A stretch of 64,000 nt of DNA from Pseudoduganella ginsengisoli (GTDB lineage Bacteria > Pseudomonadota > Gammaproteobacteria > Burkholderiales > Burkholderiaceae_D). The notes beneath the pieces are model-generated. The model had not been told where the DNA came from. It did no database searches and saw only the letters and a list, made by a program, of their open reading frames with translations. How positions within the stretch are numbered: the stretch's first letter is position 1; each line of letters opens with the position of its first letter. Below are positions 17,282-26,133 of the stretch, piece after piece. The stretch lies in assembly GCF_009720865.1 (NCBI RefSeq), contig NZ_WNLA01000003.1, positions 310,001 through 374,000 on the forward strand. The letters are read 5' to 3'. A program made the position numbers and the translations under genes.

Positions 17282-19489
17282 TCAATACTGGTACACATTG
17301 ACCACATTAAACGTCGTATCCGGCACATACACATGCCGGTTATGCGCAAAGATAAAGAACGGCATCCACACGCCGCCCACTTCCGGATAGCGTTTAAACA
17401 CCAGGTCGCCCGTTTCATATTCCAGCGTATCGCCATCGATCTTGAACACTTTCAAGGCGCGGTTCACCAGGTCGTTGACGATCAGGTTATCTTCTTCATC
17501 GATGCACAGGCTGGCCGGCAGGTAGAATTTTTCATAATCCTTGTCCAGGTCGTCGCAATACCCTGCTTCGCCATACGACCACAGGCTCTTACCCTCGCGG
17601 TCAAACACGCGGATGCAATTATTGAACTGGTCGCACACGAACAGACGGTCTTGCGAATCCACGTCGACATCGCACGGCGTGAACGTCATCAATTCCTTGC
17701 CGTCTTCCTTCCAGCGGAAATTCTTCACGAACGTCACCAGGCCAGTCGGCTGCAACTGCCACATGGAGATGCGGTTGTTGAGCGAATCGGCAATGAAGAT
17801 TTCACCGTGGCTGTTGACGGTAATGCCTTGCGGCGCCTTCAACGTGCCGTCACCGCCGACGCCTTCGCGTCCAAACGGTATGCCATAGTTCAGCAAGTGG
17901 CCGTTCGGGCCATACTGGAACATCGACACCGTGCACATATTGAAGTTCGTAATGAAGATCAGCGGCGTACCGGGGCAAATCTGCCCCAGCAGCGGCTGGC
18001 TTGGGTAATACACCGTCATGGCCAGGTCGCCCGGCGCGAAGAAGCCGCGCACCATGTTTTGCAACTGCGCGTACGGATTGACGGCCGTATCGAATGTCTT
18101 CAGGCACCAGTTGCCGGAATCGATATTGTACGAAGCGGTACCGACCGCTTTCAGCGGATCGAGGCCCATGTTCACGAGGAAGTGGTCGTACCAGTATTTA
18201 TAAACCGACGCCGTGGTCTTGGCCCAGCTATCGAGCCAGTTCTGGTTCGGCAATTCGCCTTTACCGGTCTTGCCGCCGCCTTTGCGTTTCGGATCCACAC
18301 GGATCACGGACGTCATGCAATTGAATTGCGACGTGGCCAGCGCCTTGTTGATGTTATCGCGGCGCTGCCCAACGGAGTCCAGCAGCACGGCGATAGTCGG
18401 CAAGTCATCGTCGATGATATTGATGCCGGTATGCAGCACGGTGGACGTGAATGGCTCGGTAATGTAATACGTATTCTTGTCCTTGCCCGCGCAAATCTGG
18501 TACGGGCTGACAAACACGCGGTCTTCCAGCGTGTTGTAGATATAGTCCGAGACGGAACGTGGCAATTCCGGCTGGTGGTTCCACAGCGGGTGCATGCCGA
18601 TCACGGTTTCCTGCAGCACGCCGTCCGGGTTGTACACGGTGATGGCCGCTTCCACCTGGCCCGGCACAAACACGTAATCGTCAATCACGCACACGGAACG
18701 CATGACGTTGAACTTGCCGATCCCGGCCGGATTGCCAAACGTGTGCAGCAACGCGGTTTCCTTCGGCGCGATGATGACTTCATCCTTGACCGGCCACGCG
18801 GTATCGATTTTCAGCACTTCGTAATAGCCCGTGTTGGCCAGATACAGGTTGCCTTTGCTGTCGCTGGCCAGGCCCTGCGGCCACAGCAAGTCGTGCGTGT
18901 GGTCGATATCCTTGACGGTACGGAATTGCAGCACGAATTCGCCATCGAGCGTGAATTTCACGCAGCGGCTGCGCACGTCGTCGCCCGTATGGAAAAATTC
19001 ATCGGCCACATAAATAAAGTGGTTACCCGACGCTTCGCGGATGATGGTAATGCCGTTCGGATCGGAGAGCGGCACAAAGGACTTGGTCGCCTTGTCGCCG
19101 AACGCGAACTGGAAGTCCACGCCATGTTCGTCGTACTCAAACGCCACGACACGGCCATTGCCCATGTCCGTGCAATACATGACGTCTTCCGTCGGATGCG
19201 GGCACAGGTGGAATGGCATTAACAGGCGTTTATCTTTGCCCCCCTTTTCCGGCGTGGCGTCGATCACGTGCAGCAGCGTGTCCAGGTCTGCCGTAAACAC
19301 CAGCACGCGGCTGTTGCCGGTATCGCAGACCCATACATGGTCGTAATTATCGCGCGCAATGCCGACCGGCGAATTCATCGTGAAGTTCGCGGGCAATGCG
19401 CCGCTCTTCGTCATGCCCGGCAAGACCAGCTCGCCGTAGTGGCAAATGTGCTTGAAGTTGTTATTCGGTTCCAACGTGGTTTGCGTCAT
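17282..19489 (-). CDS. NHL-repeat beta-propeller protein, unknown function
   Basis: 735 residues. Repeated units of the form G(I/V)A-D--G--YVADT-N-RV--F (for example PVGIARDNYDHVWVCDTGNS, PQGITVNSHGEIFIADSLNN, CDVDVDSQDRLFVCDQFNN) show a beta-propeller made of NHL blades in two halves. There is no signal peptide or membrane helix, so it is probably cytoplasmic unless exported by a non-classical route. ATG 19489 has a perfect AGGAGG eight bases upstream; the longer open frame to 19693 is not supported. The lysine-rich piece around DPKRKGGGKTGKGE interrupts the repeats. Its ligand is not predictable. It is divergent from the chemoreceptor gene. Confidence 0.85.
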   Translation of the reverse strand: MTQTTLEPNNNFKHICHYGELVLPGMTKSGALPANFTMNSPVGIARDNYDHVWVCDTGNSRVLVFTADLDTLLHVIDATPEKGGKDKRLLMPFHLCPHPTEDVMYCTDMGNGRVVAFEYDEHGVDFQFAFGDKATKSFVPLSDPNGITIIREASGNHFIYVADEFFHTGDDVRSRCVKFTLDGEFVLQFRTVKDIDHTHDLLWPQGLASDSKGNLYLANTGYYEVLKIDTAWPVKDEVIIAPKETALLHTFGNPAGIGKFNVMRSVCVIDDYVFVPGQVEAAITVYNPDGVLQETVIGMHPLWNHQPELPRSVSDYIYNTLEDRVFVSPYQICAGKDKNTYYITEPFTSTVLHTGINIIDDDLPTIAVLLDSVGQRRDNINKALATSQFNCMTSVIRVDPKRKGGGKTGKGELPNQNWLDSWAKTTASVYKYWYDHFLVNMGLDPLKAVGTASYNIDSGNWCLKTFDTAVNPYAQLQNMVRGFFAPGDLAMTVYYPSQPLLGQICPGTPLIFITNFNMCTVSMFQYGPNGHLLNYGIPFGREGVGGDGTLKAPQGITVNSHGEIFIADSLNNRISMWQLQPTGLVTFVKNFRWKEDGKELMTFTPCDVDVDSQDRLFVCDQFNNCIRVFDREGKSLWSYGEAGYCDDLDKDYEKFYLPASLCIDEEDNLIVNDLVNRALKVFKIDGDTLEYETGDLVFKRYPEVGGVWMPFFIFAHNRHVYVPDTTFNVVNVYQY

Positions 19490-19663
19490 CGGTGTACCTC
19501 CTGAATTGATAGGGGAAGGAGTGCGCTGCGTATCCCTCAAGTATGCGCAATAGTGTGTGGACCAGCAACAGGAACCATTTCGCCAATTGCCACCGGGGGA
19601 AATCCGGTAGTAAGCTGCATGCGTGTCTGCCTCGTAGGAATTTTCCGACCTCAACCGTATACG

Positions 19664-21187
19664 ATGATGACCCTGCCTACTGCCGTCGTGCATTGCATCC
19701 TGCTTCTTGCAGGCTCCGTGTTGATCCTGATGGCAGGCGCGCCGTGGTGGGCGCTGGCCTATTTGCTGGCCGGCGCCGCGCTAGCATGGCTTTCATCGCG
19801 CAAGGGAGGATTGGACTTCCGGCCCGTGATGCGCCTGGTGCGCGGCCATAACATCGGCATGTCCGTCGAAGCTGTCCACATCGGCAAGCAAATCAAGGAA
19901 GCGGCAGAACACGCAAACAAACAGCAAGACCTCAGCAGCCATATCTATACGCTGGCGGAACGCTCGTCCAGCGAAGTGCAGGTGGTGCAGTCGAGTATCA
20001 GCACCATTGCCGGCTTTGCCAATGACCTGGCGTCCGGCATGTCCACGGCGCGGACCGATATGGCGCAGGCCAATGACCAGGCGCGTGAAGCAGCGGAAGT
20101 CATGCAGACCTTTAACGCCAACATCGGCAAGCTGCTGGAAGGGACCAAGTCCACACTGGGCTTGATGCATCAAATCTCGGAAATTTCGCAGCAAACGAAT
20201 CTGCTGTCGCTGAATGCATCGATTGAAGCGGCGCGTGCCGGTGAAAAAGGCCGCGGCTTTGCCGTGGTGGCGTCGGAAGTACGCAGCCTGGCCGAACGCA
20301 CGCGGGTACTGGCGGTGTCCGTCACCACGCAAGTGAAGGAAATCCAGGAACATTCGCAGCACACGGCAAAAGTCGCCGCCACCATCACGGAGCGCATTGG
20401 CCGCACGTGCGAGGTGATGGGCGCCACCACGCAGCAGCTCGATACCTTTGCCGGCGGCAGCGTGCGGGTGTCCAGTGAAATCGATTCGATCCGCGACATC
20501 GTGGACCGTGTCACCGACAACAACAACACCATCAGCGACAACATCGGCCAGATGCGCAACCTGTCGCAAGACATGGCCAAGGCCATGAACGCCTGCAGCA
20601 CGCGTTCGCGCAAATTGACGGCGGCAGCGGAAGACGGCATGCGCGAATTAGGCAAGGTCACGCTGGGTGAAGCAGCCTTCGACAAAGTCATTGTGCGCCT
20701 CAATGAATGCCGGCGCGAATGCGAGAAAGGCTTGAAACAGCTGGTGGACCAGGGCTTCGACGTATTCGATAAAAATTACCAGCCTATCCCCGGCACCAAT
20801 CCGCAGCAATACCACACCACGTATGACATGGCGTATGAGCGGCATTTCCAGCCGCTGTTTGACGCTTGGGCGGAAAGCATCCCCGGCTGCGACCTGGCTG
20901 TCATGTGCACGGAAGGTGAAACGTATCCACCCACGCACGTATCGAAATACTGCAGCAAGCCCAGCGGCGACGTGGCATGGGACACGGCCCACTGCCGCGA
21001 CAAGCGCTTCCACAACGGCAACCAGATGCTGTCCAACGTCAGCAACGATACGCGGGAATTCCTGTTCCAGGCGTATATGCGCGATATCGGCGATATCTTT
21101 GTGCTGGTATCGCAGCCCGTGTATGTGAACGGCCGCCACTGGGGCGGCTTCATGTTCGGCCTGCAGCATGAGGCATTAAAGGATTAA
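19664..21187 (+). CDS. Methyl-accepting chemotaxis protein with a C-terminal sensor-like domain
   Basis: 507 residues from ATG 19664. Two N-terminal membrane helices ([18 protein letters not shown] and [15 protein letters not shown]) enclose almost no periplasmic sequence. The signalling domain follows with the receptor tip [20 protein letters not shown] and [16 protein letters not shown]. The last 150 residues form a separate domain ([23 protein letters not shown] ... [21 protein letters not shown]) with several Cys and His ([30 protein letters not shown]), which look like an intracellular sensor, perhaps metal- or redox-dependent. The start is uncertain: no clear ribosome site, and ATG 19619 is possible. 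Confidence 0.85.
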   Translation: MMTLPTAVVHCILLLAGSVLILMAGAPWWALAYLLAGAALAWLSSRKGGLDFRPVMRLVRGHNIGMSVEAVHIGKQIKEAAEHANKQQDLSSHIYTLAERSSSEVQVVQSSISTIAGFANDLASGMSTARTDMAQANDQAREAAEVMQTFNANIGKLLEGTKSTLGLMHQISEISQQTNLLSLNASIEAARAGEKGRGFAVVASEVRSLAERTRVLAVSVTTQVKEIQEHSQHTAKVAATITERIGRTCEVMGATTQQLDTFAGGSVRVSSEIDSIRDIVDRVTDNNNTISDNIGQMRNLSQDMAKAMNACSTRSRKLTAAAEDGMRELGKVTLGEAAFDKVIVRLNECRRECEKGLKQLVDQGFDVFDKNYQPIPGTNPQQYHTTYDMAYERHFQPLFDAWAESIPGCDLAVMCTEGETYPPTHVSKYCSKPSGDVAWDTAHCRDKRFHNGNQMLSNVSNDTREFLFQAYMRDIGDIFVLVSQPVYVNGRHWGGFMFGLQHEALKD

Positions 21188-21269
21188 CCGGCATATTCCG
21201 CCCCAGCCAGCAAGCCTGGATTCGCTCCATTACAATAGCCGCAGTCTTTAATTACTGCGGAGATGGAAA

Positions 21270-21692
21270 ATGGAATGCAAAGTCAGCTGGAATGGCCCGT
21301 CGGGCATGAGTTTCCGGGCTCAAACGGGTTCCGGCCACATGGTGGTCATGGATGGCGCGCCGGAAGGCGGCGGCCACAATCTGGCGCCCCGTCCTATGGA
21401 AATGGTGTTGCTGGGGACGGGCGGCTGCACGGCGTATGACGTGGTATTGATCTTGAAACGGGGCCGTGAAGATGTGCAGGGTTGCGACGTGACCCTGAAG
21501 GCAGAGCGCGCGGACGTGGATCCGAAAGTGTTCACCAAAGTGCACTTCCACTTCACCGTGACGGGCAAGAATTTAAAACAGTCGGCGGTGGAACGTGCCG
21601 TCAACCTGTCGCATGAAAAGTATTGCTCGGCCTCGATCATGATGGCCAAGACGGCGGAAATTACGCACTCGTACGAAATCGTTGAGGTGTAA
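21270..21692 (+). CDS. OsmC/Ohr-family protein (YhfA-like)
   Basis: 140 residues. The two redox cysteines of the family are present in GGCTAYDV and KYCSAS. Members reduce organic hydroperoxides or act on other thiol substrates in the cytoplasm; the short form with an APRPMEMVLLGTGGC motif is the YhfA-like branch, whose substrate is not settled. ATG 21270 is preceded by GCGGAG. A perfect 15-base inverted repeat follows the stop codon. The gene converges on coq7. Confidence 0.88.
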   Translation: MECKVSWNGPSGMSFRAQTGSGHMVVMDGAPEGGGHNLAPRPMEMVLLGTGGCTAYDVVLILKRGREDVQGCDVTLKAERADVDPKVFTKVHFHFTVTGKNLKQSAVERAVNLSHEKYCSASIMMAKTAEITHSYEIVEV

Positions 21693-21696
21693 TGAT

Positions 21697-21729
21697 ACGC
21701 ACGGCGGATTTTATAAATCCGCCGTGCGT
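21697..21729. terminator. Perfect hairpin between the OsmC-like gene and coq7
   Basis: Fifteen-base perfect inverted repeat (arms starting ACGCACGGCGG) with a three-base loop, starting four bases after the stop codon of the OsmC-like gene. No T-run follows in either direction, so it may be a transcript-end stabiliser or a bidirectional factor-dependent terminator for these convergent genes. Confidence 0.6.
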
Positions 21730-21777
21730 CAACGCGGCGCAAACATGGCGGGTTCGGCTCGGCGCCCCGCCCTTGTA

Positions 21778-22422
21778 TTAAATGTAGTAAGCCGTCGACG
21801 TCATGATTTTGCCCATGACCGTCATTGCCATCCGCGCCGGCAGCGGCGCTTCTTCCGCGCCCAGCGCTTGCGCCTTTTCCCCGTGTTCGATTTCGTCCGT
21901 CTTCATCTGTTCGACGATGGCGCGCGACTTGGCATCTTGCGGCGGCAGTTTTTCCAGGTGGCTGGCCAAATGCGCCTCCACCTGCTTTTCCGTCTCGACG
22001 ACAAAGCCCAGGCTGCGTGCATCCCCCATCACGGCAGCCACGGTGCCCAGCGCATACGCGCCCGCATAAAACAAGGGATTCAACACGCTGATTTGCGACC
22101 CCAGTTCGTGCAGGCGCTGCGCCGTCCACGCCAGATGGTCTTCTTCTTCACGCGACGCCTGTTCAAATTGCGCGCGGATTTCCTCGCTTTTCGCGAAGCG
22201 CGCCTGCGAGTTGTACAGCGCCTGCGCCATCACTTCACCCACGTGATTTACGCGCATCAAGCCTGCCGCGTGGCGCTGTTCGGATTCGCTCATGACGGCA
22301 TCGTCGGCATGGGCTGCAGGATTCGGGCGCGATGCGGATGCGACACCGGCAACCACGCGCAGCGCCTTGTCAGCGGTGGCAATGAACCGGTCCAGGGGAT
22401 GATGGTAACGGTTGGCAGACAT
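21778..22422 (-). CDS. coq7: 3-demethoxyubiquinol 3-hydroxylase Coq7
   Basis: 214-residue di-iron monooxygenase of ubiquinone synthesis. Carboxylate/histidine ligands are visible in [32 protein letters not shown] and DEIEHGEKA, the four-helix ferritin-like pattern. ATG 22422 ([14 protein letters not shown]) is used because the longer frame overlaps the upstream gene; AAGAGAG lies upstream. Coq7 is common in betaproteobacteria. Confidence 0.93.
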   Translation of the reverse strand: MSANRYHHPLDRFIATADKALRVVAGVASASRPNPAAHADDAVMSESEQRHAAGLMRVNHVGEVMAQALYNSQARFAKSEEIRAQFEQASREEEDHLAWTAQRLHELGSQISVLNPLFYAGAYALGTVAAVMGDARSLGFVVETEKQVEAHLASHLEKLPPQDAKSRAIVEQMKTDEIEHGEKAQALGAEEAPLPARMAMTVMGKIMTSTAYYI

Positions 22423-22454
22423 GATGCAACTCTCTTGTAGCTCAGAAAGCACCA

Positions 22455-22952
22455 TTATAAGCCGCCGGACTGCCCTTCCCTGAGAGCTTGAGCAGCCAAC
22501 TCGGCTTCCCGTTCTTCGCGCAAGATGCGCTGCTTTTCTATCCAGTCCGCCACCGGGCCCCGCACGTCGATGCCGGACAAATCCTTGGCCACGCCCAGGT
22601 TCAGCCCCAGCAGGAAGGGAATGTTTTGCACCGGCACGCCGTCACAGTACTCATGGAACGCTTGCAAAAAGCGGGGCGAATCCACCACGCGGATGACTTT
22701 TTCGCCGCTCATATATTGCAGGATGCTGGTAATACTGTGGCCCTTGCCGATCGCGTGGTAAATAAACCGGTTGTATTCGCGGTCCAGCGCGGCAAAATCC
22801 AGTTTTTCCTTCGTCATCAGGCCGGACAGGTAATGCAAACCCAGGGCCACGCGGAAAAACCCCGTCGCTTCATCGCGGTCCACGCCGCTGCGGGTCACGG
22901 CCAGGATGTTTTCCTGGGTCGCGGCATCAAGAAAGGCATTCGGTTTCTTCAT
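22455..22952 (-). CDS. Conserved protein of unknown function
   Basis: 165 residues from ATG 22952 ([15 protein letters not shown]). No signal peptide or membrane span. Predicted mostly helical, with a highly charged C-terminus ([20 protein letters not shown]). It is not a family I recognise. The gene sits 32 bases upstream of coq7 on the same strand and may be co-transcribed with it. The open frame extends to 23027 but that start would sit only 11 bases from the divergent ABC gene. Confidence 0.7.
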   Translation of the reverse strand: MKKPNAFLDAATQENILAVTRSGVDRDEATGFFRVALGLHYLSGLMTKEKLDFAALDREYNRFIYHAIGKGHSITSILQYMSGEKVIRVVDSPRFLQAFHEYCDGVPVQNIPFLLGLNLGVAKDLSGIDVRGPVADWIEKQRILREEREAELAAQALREGQSGGL

Positions 22953-23038
22953 AGGCGAAACTATAGCGGCTTTTGCTTCTTGCGAGCCAGAATTTCGGCA
23001 TGCTAATCTTGCAACCATTTTAATCACCGGGCGACCGC

Positions 23039-23818
23039 ATGCTCGACGTACGAAATCTTGCCAAGCGTTTCCCCCACCCGGCCGCCAAGGGAAAATCCGC
23101 CCAGGCGCGCGACCCGCGCGACCATGACGGCTGGTTCCACGCAGTGCGCGACGTCAGCTTCCGTTGCGCTCCGGGCGAAGTACTGGGCTTGCTGGGACCA
23201 AATGGCGCCGGCAAGACCACAACGTTGCGGCTGCTGTCCACGGCGCTGAAGGCAGACCATGGCAGCGCCTGGGTCCATGGCGTCGATTTGTTGAAAGATC
23301 CGTTGGCGGCGCGCCAGCAAATCGGCTTCCTGTCCGGCTCCACGGGCTTGTATGGCCGCCTGACGGCGCGGGAAAACGTTGAATACTTTGGCCGCCTGCA
23401 CGGCATGAGCGCGCCCTACCTGAAGCGCCGCTGCGATGAATTGTTCGAGCTGCTGGGCATGCATGAATATGCAAACAAGCGGGCCGACACCCTGTCGACG
23501 GGCATGAAACAGAAATGTGCGATTGCCCGCACTGTCGTGCACGAACCGCGCATCGTCATTCTCGACGAACCGACCACGGGGCTCGACGTGATGTCGGCAA
23601 AAATCCTGCTGGACTTCATCGCCGGCTATAAAGCACTGCAAGTGCCGCTGATTTTTTCCACGCACCATCTGCATGAAGTGGAAAAGCTGTGCGACCGCGT
23701 TTGCATCATCAACCGGGGCAAGACCGCATTCAATGGCACCGTCGATGAATTGCGCCACCTGGGCGGCAGTGCGGATTTGTACGACGCGTTTGTCAGCGTC
23801 ATTCATCAAGAGATTTAA
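23039..23818 (+). CDS. ABC transporter ATP-binding protein, NatA-like
   Basis: 259 residues with Walker [18 protein letters not shown], a signature variant [16 protein letters not shown], Walker [14 protein letters not shown] and the switch histidine in [12 protein letters not shown]. It is like NatA of sodium/ABC-2 exporters. An insertion of about 20 charged residues ([18 protein letters not shown]) sits between the first strand and the Walker A. The permease gene starts 15 bases downstream, so the two form an exporter operon. Confidence 0.9.
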   Translation: MLDVRNLAKRFPHPAAKGKSAQARDPRDHDGWFHAVRDVSFRCAPGEVLGLLGPNGAGKTTTLRLLSTALKADHGSAWVHGVDLLKDPLAARQQIGFLSGSTGLYGRLTARENVEYFGRLHGMSAPYLKRRCDELFELLGMHEYANKRADTLSTGMKQKCAIARTVVHEPRIVILDEPTTGLDVMSAKILLDFIAGYKALQVPLIFSTHHLHEVEKLCDRVCIINRGKTAFNGTVDELRHLGGSADLYDAFVSVIHQEI

Positions 23819-23833
23819 GCGGGAAGCCTGGCC

Positions 23834-25063
23834 ATGTGGACCATTTATCTGAAAGAAATCCTGGAACTGGCGCGCGACCGCAAGACCCTGATCTTTACCA
23901 TCCTGATCCCGATCCTCGCGGTTCCACTGATCTCGGGGCTGTTCGCGTATTTTTCATCTACCATGTTCGACAAGGCGCGCCGCGCGGAATTGCCCTATGC
24001 CGTCTTTGGCCAGCAATATGCGCCGGAACTGGCACAGCGCTTTGCCAATGAAAAAGGCTTCCGCGAAGTGCCGCTGGCCAGTGAGGCTGACATCCGCAAA
24101 GCGATTGACCAGGATGTCATCAAGTTTGCGCTGGTGATCCCGCCCGGCTACCGCGACCGTCTTGAAGGCCAGCGCCAGGCCGTGGTGGTGCTGCACTATA
24201 ACAGCGCCGTCATGGTGGATGTGATCCGCAAACGGGTGCAGGCTGTGGTGGAAGCGCAGAACGGGGAATTGCGGGAAAGCGCGCTATCGTCGCTGAACCT
24301 GAGCCAGCAGCAACTGCGCTTTGCGTTGAATCCCATCCGCCTTGACGAACACTCGACGGCGGGCAAGCGCGAGCAAGTCGGGGCGCTGATCGGCGGCATG
24401 CTGCCGTATCTGTTGCTGACGGGCTGTCTGCTGGCGGCCATGTACCCGGCAATTGACCTGGGGGCGGGAGAAAAAGAACGGGGCACGCTGGAAACCCTGC
24501 TGCTGGCGCCCGTGCCTCGCGGCGCCATTGTGCTGGCCAAATTCCTTGTGCTGTTCACGGTGGGCCTGTTGTCATCGCTGCTGATGGTGGGCAGTATGAG
24601 CGCGCTGCTCTACCTGGCCAGCGCCATTTCGACGGATCCCTCCGTTGCCACCGCCCAAAGCGGCATGGCCGACCTGGCCGCCATGGTGCACGCCATCAGC
24701 GCCGGCGACATGGCGATGGTGGCGCTGATGCTGGTCCCGACGGCCGCAATTTTTGCGTCCATCCTGCTGTCGCTGTCGATCTATGCAAAAAGTTATAAAG
24801 AAGCCAGCGGCATGATTTCACCATTGACGCTGGTGACCTTGCTGCCGACCATGGCAGCCATGCTGCCCGGTGTCGAATTGAACTGGATGTGGGCCATGGT
24901 GCCGCTGACCAACGTGTCGCTGGCCATGAAAGAGTTGGTCAAGGGCACGATGGATTACCGCATGTTTGCGGTCATCCTGGCCTCCACCACGATGATTGCC
25001 GGCGCGCTGCTGGCGTTATGCCGCTGGTGGTTCAACCGCGAGCAAGTGCTTTTCCGAAATTAA
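23834..25063 (+). CDS. ABC-2 type permease, NatB-like
   Basis: 409 residues. One N-terminal helix (TLIFTILIPILAVPLISGLFAYF), a large extracytoplasmic domain (about 45-190), then five further helices from about residue 195 (GGMLPYLLLTGCLLAAMY onward), including the family motif EKERGTLETLLLAPVPR. It forms the membrane half of the exporter with the preceding ATPase. The substrate is unknown; NatAB relatives extrude sodium, but many are misnamed. Confidence 0.88.
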   Translation: MWTIYLKEILELARDRKTLIFTILIPILAVPLISGLFAYFSSTMFDKARRAELPYAVFGQQYAPELAQRFANEKGFREVPLASEADIRKAIDQDVIKFALVIPPGYRDRLEGQRQAVVVLHYNSAVMVDVIRKRVQAVVEAQNGELRESALSSLNLSQQQLRFALNPIRLDEHSTAGKREQVGALIGGMLPYLLLTGCLLAAMYPAIDLGAGEKERGTLETLLLAPVPRGAIVLAKFLVLFTVGLLSSLLMVGSMSALLYLASAISTDPSVATAQSGMADLAAMVHAISAGDMAMVALMLVPTAAIFASILLSLSIYAKSYKEASGMISPLTLVTLLPTMAAMLPGVELNWMWAMVPLTNVSLAMKELVKGTMDYRMFAVILASTTMIAGALLALCRWWFNREQVLFRN

Positions 25064-25227
25064 CCTCGGAAAATACTTACCGCCCCTCCCGGAATTTTCG
25101 CGTTCTGGCTGTCAGATTCCGCCGACTGTCGCAATGAAGCAACCGCTGTGTCGCAAATTCAATACAATGCGAGCATTGAAAAGTGGTAGTCAGTGTTGCA
25201 TTGCAACAGGGCACAACAGGAGTCAGC

Positions 25228-26121
25228 ATGGAATTACGCATCCGCAATTTGTCTAAAACCTATAGCAACGGTGTCGTGGCTTTGGACAATATTTCGCTCA
25301 CGATCCCGGCCGGGATGTTCGGCTTGCTGGGCCCCAATGGGGCCGGCAAGTCGACGCTGATGCGGACGCTGGCGACGCTGCAGGAATGCGATGCGGGTTC
25401 TGTGTTTTTCGGCGACCTGGACGTGCTCGACGAAAAAGATGAAATCCGCCGCCTGCTGGGCTACCTGCCGCAAGACTTTGGCGTGTATCCGAAAGTGTCG
25501 GCCTATGAAATGCTGGACCACTTTGCCATCCTGAAGGGGTTGTCGCACCGGGGCCGCCGCCGCGAAGTGGTCGATGGCTTGCTGCAGCAAACCAATCTGT
25601 TTGAAGTGCGCCATCAAAAACTGGGCACGTTTTCCGGCGGCATGCGCCAGCGCTTCGGCATTGCGCAAGCGCTGCTGGGCGACCCGAAGCTCATTATCGT
25701 CGATGAACCGACAGCGGGCCTGGACCCGCAAGAACGGGTACGCTTCCATAACTTGCTGTCCGATATCGGCGACGACCGCACGGTGATCCTGTCCACGCAC
25801 ATTGTCAGCGACGTGGCCGACTTGTGCGCCAACATGGCCATCATTAATAAAGGCCATTTGCTGGTGGCCGGCGCCACGCAGCAATTGATCGATGACGTCA
25901 GCTGCAAAATCTGGGCGCGCTTCATCGACAAGCGCGACTTGCAGCAATTCCAGACCCGCCATGCCGTGATTTCCACCCGCCTGCTGTCCGGGCGCACGCT
26001 GATTCACGTGTACAGCGACGATGATCCGGGCGACGGTTTCGAGGAAGCCATCGGCGACCTGGAAGATTTGTATTTCGCCACCATCACCGGCCGCCATCAC
26101 GCAGCCGACCGCTGCGATTAA
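25228..26121 (+). CDS. ABC transporter ATP-binding protein
   Basis: 297 residues with Walker [16 protein letters not shown], signature FSGGMRQRFGIAQALL, Walker B LIIVDEPTAGLDP and the switch histidine in STHIVSDV. ATG 25228 has AGGAG five bases upstream; the longer open frame to 25183 is not needed. The permease/peptidase gene starts 12 bases after it, so this is the ATPase of that transporter. It does not belong to the NatAB pair 164 bases upstream. Confidence 0.9.
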   Translation: MELRIRNLSKTYSNGVVALDNISLTIPAGMFGLLGPNGAGKSTLMRTLATLQECDAGSVFFGDLDVLDEKDEIRRLLGYLPQDFGVYPKVSAYEMLDHFAILKGLSHRGRRREVVDGLLQQTNLFEVRHQKLGTFSGGMRQRFGIAQALLGDPKLIIVDEPTAGLDPQERVRFHNLLSDIGDDRTVILSTHIVSDVADLCANMAIINKGHLLVAGATQQLIDDVSCKIWARFIDKRDLQQFQTRHAVISTRLLSGRTLIHVYSDDDPGDGFEEAIGDLEDLYFATITGRHHAADRCD

Positions 26122-26133
26122 GCGGAGCCGCGT

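Noticed and set aside
17333..19222. 629-residue antisense open frame opposite the NHL-repeat gene
   Set aside because: NHL repeats and AGGAGG ribosome site are on the minus strand; no family seen in the antisense product.
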